Assembly (NCBI GenBank): GCA_034670405.1
Contig: JAXDDX010000052.1
Location: forward strand, 1,612,001 to 1,676,000
Origin: Hoplostethus atlanticus
Taxonomy: Eukaryota > Chordata > Actinopteri > Trachichthyiformes > Trachichthyidae
Reading direction: 5' to 3'
DNA length: 64,000 bases
Positions 10,501 through 22,500 of this stretch are shown piece by piece; positions within the stretch are counted from its first letter, which is position 1; each line of letters starts with the position of its first letter. Made by a program: the position numbers and the translations under genes. The notes below the pieces were generated by a model. It did not search any database. It was not told where the DNA came from and worked only from the letters and a program-made list of their open reading frames with translations.

Positions 10501-13500
10501 TTATCCCTCCTCCACCAATTAGTAGGGGTGACTTTTGCCCATATAGTGTATCTCTTAATCTCTGATGGATGTCTCTCTGTATGATTGTTGAACGTCGGCC
10601 TAGAAAGAAGCCCTTGCTCTTTGATTGTGAGGGGCTGACATCAAAACCTGACGTTTACCATTGATGTTTTAGATCGCTGGAACATTTTCTGCTATCTGAC
10701 TCCATTGTAGCTGCTGAAAATATCTCAACGCGGCATCCCGTCGCTTGTGTTGGAAATGGACCCAGGAATGCAAGCTACGTCGCCAATTCCTGTTTTCTAA
10801 CAGTGTTTTAGGGATTTTTCTTTTCAATTTGTTACTTTCTGTGTGTGAAGATTTCCCGCCAGTGACCATACCTGACACCGGAATTTAATTTGGTCAAATA
10901 GGGTGAAACTACGGCATCTCAATTAGTGGGGCTCTTCTCTGTTGCAGCCACACTTTTGTGCTTTAGACTGGTATGACAGGTGGACTTTTACATAAGCATC
11001 TTGCCCGGTGCAGCTTTAAGTTTTATCTTAACCTTCCTTCCTCCTTTGTTCTCTCTCAGCTGCCTGTGGGGGTTTGATCCGGAGTATCACCGTTGGCCGG
11101 ATTGTGTCCCCTGGTTTTCCCAGCAACTACAGCAACAACCTGACTTGCCATTGGCTGCTAGAGGCACCGGAGGGCCAGAGGCTGCACGTTCACTTTGAGA
11201 AGGTAGCATTGGCTGAGGATGATGATCGGTAAGTGGTGAATTTATGTTGATCTTTTTTGTTGATGATATATCAGGTCAATATTGGCCTTTTCATAAATAT
11301 CGGATATCAGCCAGTTATGTTGTCCACCTCTGATATAATGGAGGATAATTCCTGGCCCCGAAACTGATTTTGCGTTTATTTCGCTATTTCTAAGCAGGAA
11401 TTCTATTGGTGCCTCATTGGTGGTATTGCTGATAACGATATATGTAAAAGGCTGTTGATGATATTGACTGACCAATATATCTGTTGGGCCCTAATTTAAA
11501 GGCAGTAATATCCCTACAATGTGTTTACCATTTTGTGTGCAACGTTGAATAGGTGAGCTGCCAACTCTAAAAGAATTTCATTGGCTTGGGTTTCAATGGA
11601 GAGTGTCCCGTGATGGTCTAAATGCTGTTTCAGATGCTTTTCTGCACTGACAAGAATACAATTCTGGGGGAAACACTGAATACCTATAATGTTTTGGTAT
11701 GAAAATGGTATTTAAAGATATTGAAAATCTGCAAAAAAAACAGCTTCAATCCAAAAACATTGGTATCGTTATCAGCTTTCAAAATCACGTATCTAAATCA
11801 TATCCTTTTACTCCTGTCGGCAGCCTTAATTTCTTTTGCAATGACAAAGTATTTAGCACAGGCCCGCCGTAACTACTCTCTTGTGGTTCGTGCTCTGTTA
11901 AATGTGATGTATTGCCTGTCTCTTTTCTTGTGCACTTATCTTCACCTGTGTGCAATAGTCAGGCCTCTTATGCTCAGTGACTTAAACCCTTGAGTTTTCT
12001 TTAAGAAAATCATTTATGAAGACTCCACAGGATAGGAAATGGCTGATGGTGCAGCTCACATAAGTGACAGTAGAGTGTCATTTTATCAGAAGGGGGCTCT
12101 CATTACAGCGGACTAAAAAGAATAGCCACAGGGGGGAAATTAGCTGAATGATCCATTTTGTCAAGCAGCCAATCGCTCCTCAGACTTCTCTAGCTGCTGT
12201 TATATATATAAAGGAAGGACGTGATGATGAAGAAGTGATGAAAAGGGTAGAGGATTGGGAAAGGTGGTGGTGTAATGAATTGACTGTTTTTTCAAAGAAA
12301 TAAATTAATAAATTGATTGAGATTGAACAAAATGGTTGGAAACATCCTTTTCTTCCCTCAGAGGCAAACAGCTGAAATCACATAGAGGTTTTTTTTAGTG
12401 TTGTTAGCTCCTACATCTGGAGACATTCACATGTTTTGTGTCATAGTGTATGCTAAAGTGTTAGCATGGAGCCTACTATCACTCAACATAGTGTATGCTA
12501 AAAAAGTGTTAGTATATAGCCTACTATCACTCAACATAGTGTATGCTAAAGTGTTAGCATGAGCCTACTATCACTCAACATAATGTATGCTAAAGTGTTA
12601 TCATGGAGCCTACTATTACTCAACATAGTGTATGCTAAAGTGTTATCATGGAGCCTACTATCACTCAACATAGTATATGCTAAAGTGTTAGCATGGAGCC
12701 TTCTATCACTCAACATAGTATATGCTAAAGTGTTAGCATGGAGCCTTCTATCACTCAACATAGTGTATGCTAACATCCGCATAGACCAACAGGACAATCT
12801 ACCAAATCAAAGTAACTTGTGATGCATTACAAACTGATTATAATTCCATTATAAGCATAGATAATCTTTTCTTACCATACAATCATCAGACAAACATCAG
12901 ACAGTTAGATTTGATTTAATATCATGTCATTAACTCTACAGTTTAACTTTAACTCAAAACAATCTGTAACTGGACCAACACATAAGCTTGGTTATGACCT
13001 TTTGCCTCACTTTTAAAAAATGTAGAAAAGGAGGATTTGTTTGTCTCCTGACCAGCTTGGCATTATTTTTTGTAAATTCCTTGTTCTTCTCATTCTTTGA
13101 TCTCTTCCTCCTGCATTCGGACCCACGTGATAAACTCCTCCACTGCAAATAAATTCAAAATTATTTTTTAGTTATCTTTGCCAATTTCCCACAGTTTACC
13201 TATGACTTTGGTTGAACATTTTAACTCTATTTGCTTGGCTACTCTAGATAATGTTGCTCCTCTTAAATTTAAAAGAAAACATTGTGTCACAAGCTTCCCA
13301 TGGTTCGATGAGCAGGCCGGGGCTCTTGTAGGTAAAGAATGTAGGTAAAGTGGAGCGTAAATGGAAGAGTAGTGAGGTTGTGTTTTTCATTTACGCATGA
13401 AGGCATTGTTGGCAAAATTCAATGTTGCACTTTGAATAGGGAAAATATTTCTCCAGACTTATTGCTGAGAGCATAAATAACCCATGAACTTTAAGACTAT

Positions 13501-16500
13501 TGATTGGGTGGTGAATGCACCTATGTCCAATAATATTGATCACACTCATGAGGAATGTGAAAAGTTCTTGGTCTTCTTTACAGAGAAAGTTGAGAAGATT
13601 AGAAATCAGATTGCACCACCTGATCGTGATCTGAATGTTTTCCTTCAACCAAAGGCATCATTTGGTTCTTCTGAGCAAATCTCAGAACAAACTCTTATGA
13701 AGATTATCTCTCTTATGAATTGTACATCCTGTTCATTAGATACATGCGCTTGTCCAGCCCTTTCTTAAAAAACCTGATCTGGACCCCTCCTTTCCCAGTG
13801 ATTGCATACCTACAGTTGGGAGAAATTTTGTTGTTTTTATTGAACATATTCAAACGTTACCAGCTTGGTTTGGAAAAAGTATGTGAACCATGAGATTTAG
13901 TAACTGGTGGAACCTCCTTTAGCAGCAATAACTTCAACCAAACGTTTCCTGTGGTTGCTGATCAGACCTGCAAACAATTAGGAGGCATTTTGGACCATTC
14001 CCCCTTTCAGTTAATTGATATTTTTAGGATGTACTCGCAATGTACTTATAATGTGCTTATGGCGCCTTATAATGCCTTATGAGCAGCACTTTAACAAAGT
14101 TCCCACCCTGATGTAAAATTCTTTCAGTAACTCAGTCGGAGCACTTCCATGACCTAAAAATGTTCTTCCTTTCTGGTTTGTTGATGATGTTTTTCTAGTC
14201 TAGTTTCCTCTACAGTTGAACTGAAAACCACCGTCTAATGCAATGAATGTGCAAAACAAGTCAGAAAAAACATTCTGGTATATTCCTATAACCCATTTGT
14301 AAAATTCCCTGATATTGCCAAACTTCCCCAAAGAAATCCATCAAATTCCCTAACTTTCCCTGTCTGGAATACACATGAAAAGGGACATCCTGCTTCAAGT
14401 AAAGTGTGACCACGATTATTCTTTGTCCCCTCTCTTCTAGGATGCTAATCAAGAATGGGAATAGCATCGATGCGGCTGCGCTGTATGATTCATATGAGGT
14501 GGAGTACCTGCCCAATGAAGGCCTGGTCAGCACCTCCAGGCATCTCTTTATTGAACTGACAACAGATGCTGCAGGCACATCCACTGGCATTGCCATCAGA
14601 TATCAAGGTAGGCACAAGAGTTAAGGATTATTGATTTCTAATAATTACACATTGTACTCCCCATCACTCAGGTGATACCATTCCTTATGTCACGTTCATG
14701 TTGGAATTACGGTAAATATGAGCTGCTGACTGGGAAAAAAACACGTCAGCCTCCTAGTGATAATTACATGTAGGACATGTGGGATTTTTTTGCCAGCTCC
14801 GATATCTCCCACGTGGTGTCACAATTTGTGGACTATTTACGCTAGCAATATCTGCTACAGTTTGTTTGATGTTTGTTTGATGTTAAACAAACTCGTAAAG
14901 GTTTACAATTGACCTTGCGATCGTCATCTTGGACGTGAGCGATCCAACGAGTTGTAGCAACAAGATGATGATTTTGCTTCTTGATGATATGATAGAAATT
15001 ATCACCTACACAATAATGGACACATAGACATCTTGGTAATGCTATTAGAAGTGCTGCTCATAAGGCATTATAAGGGGTCATAAGCATATTTTAAGCACAT
15101 TTTGAGTGCATGATAATTATTGTAATCAGTGCACGATATAATAAACGTGCAAATGGTTGAAAGTGTTAGGGGAAGCTATATAGTTAATGACATCATATTA
15201 AAGCTACAACCAGAAATTTTGCACATTGGCAGCCCCACATAGCAGCGAGAGTTAACAGTTTGACATTTTAGGGCATTAATACCTGATACATGATGTCAGC
15301 ACCCAGCACAGTCATGTTTACCAACCGGATTGATTTATACCAGATACCGGATACCAAAGGGACAACAAGAGAAGCAAAAGATCTAACACTGGCAAGTCCA
15401 GCTTTCTCTGGAGGGATTGAGCGCTCAGCTGTTTAGGAGACAGTTTTGCTTTCACTCTTGTGACGTCCCGCCCTCCCTCTGTTCGCCATTGGTTCTTTTC
15501 TGTGTCCGTCTTCTTTACAGGGACAGAGCTGGGTGGGTAGTCAGCCAGAGTGATTACATCTGGTCAGAGCTCTGGCTCTCCTGGCACACTTGCTCTCTGT
15601 TTTTTTTTTTGCCTCCTCCATTTTGCCATCTGTTTTGTGACTTTGTTTGTTTGTCTGTTTGTCCACCCTTTGCTCTACGCCCATCCATGCATGTCCTACA
15701 CTACAGATGTCACTGACTTACACACCTGTTTAGATGTTTACTTGGTAATTCAGCTTTAAATAAATCTTTTGTTGATTCTGGTATGTTGTGCACGGTCTCC
15801 ATTATTGTTACAAAAGCCAGTTTGGGACGCTCTTCCCTACTGCATCTCCACTTTGTAATTTAGGCTGATAAAACAGCTGGATTTTGACATAAACATCTTG
15901 CCCAGCCTTCAAGTTAATTTCCTGATGTGTGATTATATTGTAAGGAAAGCTTACACTCCTAATAGGCTTATAATCTGCTAGCAATGCATCACAAGTGCTC
16001 ATATTTCTGTATTTCTTCTTTTTGTAAGTCTTTTTTTTAAAGTTTAAAGTCCTGAATTGAATATTGACATTGTATATCACCTTGAAGTGTGTGTGCGTGC
16101 CCGTGTGTATGTGTGTGTGCATGAAGGATTAGCTTGCCCGGCAGTTCATTCCAACGGGAACTAAACATCACAGCCTGATATTTGCATTCCTCTTTCTCAA
16201 AACCCAAGAGAAAATGCCCTGTTTTTGCGAAATCCCTGCAGGCGTAGTTCTCTCCCTACCTCTTTTATAGCCTTGGCCAGTGCATATTCTTTTGCAGCTA
16301 TCATACAGGTGCAGAGTTACAATGCAGCCCCCAGAATGAAGCCAGTTTTATGCTCCATTCGGAAATATTGTACGCGGGAACAGATGAATCAAGGACAATC
16401 TTCAAAATCCTCTCCCCAAGGTCATACCAAGACAATATTTACCTGCAGCTTCTACCGGCAAAATCCTCTCCATTACCGCCCACATGATGGCCGGTGCAGG

Positions 16501-19500
16501 ATGCCAGTGAATTTTTCTCATCCTAATGTATTTTTTTTTTCTCCCCACATTCTTCTCACCACTTATCACCCCTCTCAGATGCACCGCATGTCTCTATTCC
16601 ATCTCAGACAGAGTGTCCCTGTCGAGGCCCGCTCGCAAAAAAATATTCAGTCATTATCCAATAGAATCGATGTAATCTGCTTAGGCCTCTGATTCGCTGT
16701 AGCAAATGGGATTAGGTCCCAAGGGAGCAGCCATGCATATTTCTAATGGACCTTGTTATGGCCTTTAACAGCATGTAATACTGTTCGGTCCATCTGCAGA
16801 ACAGCTTTGATGGCCCCACACACCATTCCCACTCTTCATCCGTTCATTCGTCCGTACATACTGCCCCGGCATTGATGCTTGCCTCTGTTATCAACTGGAC
16901 ACCATCTTTGAATGTACATCAACGTATAGGATAACATAAAAAAAATACATATATCTAATACATATCACAATTACATTAATTGTATTTAGTCAATGGTGTG
17001 TTGAAAGAGACTGTTTTATATTTTAACCTTTTCTGCAGGTGCATGTGTTGGATCAAGGACTCCCAATAAGAAAGTCTTGGCATAAGCTTACAATGGACTT
17101 TATACCAAATTAATATTTGACCTGCATCTTGCGCGCATCTGCAAAGGTTTTCCCAACATATGGGACCCATAGCTGAAAAATATTGATCCACCTCTAGCCG
17201 CCTCATTAGTAGCAGTGTTTCTCAACCACGTGACATCGTGACCAAAGAGTCTGCAGGTTTTCATTTCAACCAATCACTATGGCGGCTCATTTCGCTAGCT
17301 AGTTCCTCCTCTTGCTTGAATGTGTGTTAATCAGATTCTTGAGAAGCACTGCTCTAAAATGTACTAACTGAGTTTTTATAGCGCAATGGCTGTTTTGACA
17401 GGTATGTCTTCCTGGGTTGGTGTGACTGGCTATATGGTTGCCTTGTGACATTGTCTATCACCTTTGTAAGTCGCTTTGGATAAAAGCGTCTGCTAAATGA
17501 CTGTAATGTAATGTAATTGTCAACATCCATGTATGCTGTGCCGATGCTACCTACCTGTGTTTAATTTTATTATTTTCATCTAAATAAATTAATGCTCTCT
17601 GATTGATATACCACAATATTGATTCAACCTATAGACAGTTCATGAAAGCTTTTACATTTGCTGTTCTAAACCACTGACCTACATAGAGAAGACACACGCA
17701 TGAGTGAAGCTAGTTTTGCTAGCTATTTCCCATAATTCCCAGAGTGTGATGTCACTGCACCATTGGTAGGATTCTGAGTATGGGACCCGCTCAGCCAATC
17801 AGATGCTGTTACATGAAAGTCAATCAGGATCCAGTTTGTGTCAAGCCAAGATGGCGTCCCATTTCCTTGACAACGGATGTCAACAAAGGCAGTGGGTATA
17901 TATATGTCTTTCACAGTAAGTGAATGTATTTTAGCCTTGTTGAGTGTTTATTTACCTGAACGTTGTAACTGTAACATGTTCGCGTGTAACCTCAATGTGT
18001 GCTGGAAACATGACACTGACATAACGTTAGCCAAACATGGATAAACCTCCATTAATCGTGTGCTGACTTAGATGGCTAGCTACTTAGCTTTCATTTCTGC
18101 CTTTTGTTAATTAAATTACTTTTTTCATAGCATCTTTAACACAATGGCGTTAGTCGTTAATCAAGTAAAGGCATCAATGAATTCCCCATACAGCTTAGGT
18201 TAGCTACATGTAGTGGGCTCAATTTAATCAGAGCAACTCAGATTTCTTGTGAAGTCTTGTGTTCTCAGGTGTAATCTGAGATGACTAAACCATATTTATC
18301 CGTCTATTGGCAGTCTGGTGTTGACATTTTAAGCTCATAAGCAAAGCAAAGCCGAATTCCTGTGGGCAATATCTATAGCCACTGTTTAAGTGTATTTTTA
18401 AGATAATAACAAAAAATAAACTAATAAATTAAAGAATTAATCTTAGCTCTGCAGTCCGAGTATATTATTTTAATTGTTGCATCTGTTTTGCGACAGGCTG
18501 TAATATTCTCTGTTCCTCTTTACCTGCACAGGTGGAGTCATCAGAGTTCAGCTGGATTCAAGCCACAGGAGACAAGTCATAATGATCGCTGTTCATCATT
18601 TTATGCTCTACATTTATTAGTGATTGATGGCTGAAAGCTCTCCAAATGCCCTCATTTTCTGTTAAGCTCTGTCAAAAGGTTTAAAATCACATATTCAAAA
18701 TGTTTTTCAAATCTTAATCTTGACAGGAAAGTAAATGGGCTTCCTTTATACCCCTGTATGTATCCCTACAAAATATGACATTTAAATGGAACCTGTTAGA
18801 CAAAATGCCATTTCCCCTAATTTCATAGCAGATGCTCTACAAGAATATAAATATTGTGTGTGTTTGTTCTTTGGTAATTAAAAAATATGGTTTTCTGGCT
18901 TTTTATTGACATAGAGTGATGACAGGAAATGGTTGCTAGGATAAGGGTGCCCATTGGGCAATGAACCGGGCTTTCTAGGTCGGGCTGCTGTCATTCATGA
19001 AGGGATGATAAGATGATCCTTCCTTCTGATATTGAAAAATGGAGAAAGAAATCATCACAGATCTTCATTCCGTCTTAATCTTGCTACTATCCAATTTCAC
19101 TTCCCCTGTCTGTGTTTAAAAAGAGATGGGATGAAATCTGTTGCAATGTTGAAGTAATGATATTTTACTACACATTATGATCGAACTTTGCAAATTAAAT
19201 CTAAAATCATAAAAACTGGAAGACTAAGAGTGATTAGCTAATCTTGGAGCAATCTACAATGTGAAATTCATGTTTTGCATGTGTGTGGTACCAGTAATCA
19301 CTTTGAACAAACCTAGAAAAAGAATGTTAATTCTACTTTTGTTAGTTTCCACTGTGATGAGCAGCCTAAATCTCTCTGTCTTTCAGGATCCAGTTGATTT
19401 ATGATCAATAGCAAAAGAATAACAAGTCAGTGTTAGTATAACTTGTAATCTCCTTTGTTCATGGCAGAGTTGGAGCCGTCATTTAACTGGATGGATGACT

Positions 19501-22500
19501 GAAATGATACAGCTATGTACCACTGACTTGCAGAGCTGGAGACTTGAGACTTGGGCTCGAGTCGGACTCGAGTCACAAAAAATCAGGTCTTGCGACTTGA
19601 CTTGGAGTGGTCTGCTGTGAGACTTGACTTACTTGCGACTTGACTGCTTAAGATTTGATAGCAGTAACTTGACCAGACTTGCCTTTGTGACAGACTAACG
19701 GGGATATGTTGGATAAAGCCAGAGCTTAGCTTGCTAGCTGGCTAACATCAGCTAGCACCCGATAACTAACACTAATTTTGAAGTAACTTTATGGCTTAAC
19801 TTAACTTACTTGGACAGGGGTTCATCCATCTTCAACCTCAAGGTTTCATTGATCATTATTTGGTAGCTAACACTACCTACCCTTTGACCTTTTCATGTAG
19901 CCTAACCACACGTCTTCTCCTCTGCAGCCTTTGCAGCAGGCCACTGCTACGAGCCGTTTGTGAAGTACGGAAACCTGACCAGTAGCGACAGTACGTGGGC
20001 AGTGGGAGCTGTGGTGGAGTTCTCCTGTGACCCTGGCTATACTCTGGAACAGGGATCCGTCACTATTGAATGCATGGACGCCAACAATCCCCAGTGGAAT
20101 GAAACTGAGCCTGCCTGCCGAGGTTTGTGTGTGTGTTGTTGAAATTAATTGCCACATGAACATTTCAGAACATTCCATGAATTATACACTCAGCACTGTA
20201 CCTCTCTTAATTGTGTGTGCATGTGTCTTTTTGTGCCTACACCCTGGTTGTGAGTGTACATGTGAATGCATTCATGTGTCTTTGTGTTGCAGCTGTGTGC
20301 AGCGGAGAGATCACTGATTCGGCTGGAGTGGTGCTTTCGCCCAACTGGCCCGAAGTCTACGATAGAGGCCAGGACTGTATCTGGGGCATCCACGTTGAAG
20401 AGGACAAGCGGATTATGCTGGACATTCAAGTGTATGTATCCCGCTCACATGTGCTTGCGTTTGATCAGCCACTTTATCCGTGCTGTTTATCGATGACGTC
20501 GTATCGCAGTGAAAGTCGAGAAAGTCTGTTATCTGCATCGTTTCGTGAAATCAGGACCTCGGTATCTTTCCAATACCAGTTCAGCACAGTCTTCAAAGCT
20601 GTTTTTAATATGATTTTTTACTGTTCCATAATATCATATTGAGAAAAACGCTTGCTGCAATATTCTCTCCATGGCCTCTTTCACATCTGTCATTGCAAAA
20701 CCCAGTTCAGCTCCTCCCTGCTATTATGCCACTTGTCTGCTGACACGCAGGCGGCACCTTCCTTCGAGTACAGCGGCAGAAACAGTCGACAGATTACAAA
20801 AAACCGCCTCACCGTGACTGATGTACGACACATTATAAACAAAAAGCCGTTCATGAAAGAATGCTCGGCTTGTGAATGAGATGCCTAAGTACTAAGCAGA
20901 CAAAGGTTAATTAGGTGCGGCAGAGAAAACAAATTATACCGGGGGGGGGGGTTTGCGGCCTCCCTTTAGTGGTGTGTCGAGTAGAGGGTGCAAGCATGTT
21001 TTTTCCTGATTGCGGTGCCCAGGTGAAGACGTAAAACAGCCCTTCCCGCTGTGTCAGAGCCCGATAAGTTAGTCAGCCGTAGAAAATCACTTGCCTTTTG
21101 CAAGCAAATTAGGAAGTGCTTATTTGCATAGGTTTCATCTTAAGAACTGTTCTGTTCTGTCTTCTCTCTCTCTCTCTCTCTCTCTCGGAACAACACCTAG
21201 GCTCTTGTTGTACTTTGTGAAACATTGATTAATGGCATCCGAAGTAAATAAGTAATTTCCCCTTCTCATTTTGCAGAGCGGGGTGAAATTTGGAGCCGGA
21301 TGTGGATGCAAATTTCCCCCCTGGCAAACAGTTAGACACCGAATAGATGTTGATACGATGGACCGCACCAATGTTGAAAGCCCGTGTAAATGTAGCGCCA
21401 AAATGAAAGGTGACATCGGTAGTGTGCATTTTTGTGAGATCAGGACCTAAATAGCTTTCTGGTATCAGTTCAAAACGGTTTCCAATATCACCAATATTTT
21501 ACCGTCTCATAATCGTGAAAATTGGTCTGTTTTGGTCTGTTTTGACTTTAGGGTTGTAGATTTTCATTCATTTTCCATGCATTGTGCCATGGAACATCTG
21601 TGCACACCAGGCATATGCTGTGAAAAGTGCATGTGTTTTTTGCAAAACACAAACTAAGTGAAACTTGAGGTGTCAGCACACCGCAGTCTAGTTTCTCAAA
21701 GAGATCACTCGAGGGAATATATAAAAAGAGGAGATTTCCAGAGAGATTTCCAGAGAGAGGAACATTTTAATCTAGCACAAGGCTTACTCGCTGTCTGTGA
21801 AACCAGTCTGAACATATGCTCTATGAGTAAAGCTACCAGGTGACCGACCGTTTCTGTGAAGCCGATCAAAGCTTATCAGTAGCAGCTGTTTTCCCTCAGC
21901 AGTCAGGGTTGGAAAAGCGTACGGAGACATATCGGGCCCTTCAGCGATGTCCCTCGGTATCGGCTCCTGAAATGACACGCACACGCGAACACACGTGCAC
22001 ATATACATATATCTTCTTTTTCATCTGTGTAATGACAGAAGGGACATTATCGCCGGGGTGTATCACATTACATTCACGGATGGCCTTCGAATGACGGAGG
22101 AGGGAGCAAAAGGTGTGAAGGAAGGGACAGCGAGGGGAAATAAAATGGATGAAACTACTTTCTCTCCTAGAAAATATACTAAAAAAATATATTTAAAAAG
22201 ACACTACCATAAAATAGCTACTGGCTGGGCACTAGTAAATTCAGAAACATTCTATACGTCCCCCATTAATCCTGAATCAAATGTTGGTGAGTAGAATTGA
22301 GTGGTAGCTAGGCTACTTTTGTTTCTTTTGTAGTTTCTGAATGTTAAAAACAAAACAAAAAAAATACAATTTCTCAACAAAAAAAAAACAACAGGTAGAG
22401 AGAGTGGGATGGTGGTACAGATTCCAGGCAAATTTCAATGGGATGACATCTGGTGCTGCCACTTGGAGCAAAAACATCCAAAAACGTTTTTTAATTTAAA

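Larger units (their letters stand above)
9355..11035. repeat. Dispersed repeat family B, composite copy
   Basis: It shares blocks with 15220-15450, 24405-24840, 31400-31780 and 50040-50480, for example TTCAGCCACCGTTGGTGAGT, CTGACATCAAAACCTGACGT and GGCATCTCAATTAGTGGGGC. Interrupted by a Tc1-type insertion at 9975-10550. It shows no coding sense of its own. Confidence 0.6.

Noticed and set aside
12546..12822. Repetitive open frames on both strands
   Set aside because: They are translations of the 45-bp minisatellite.
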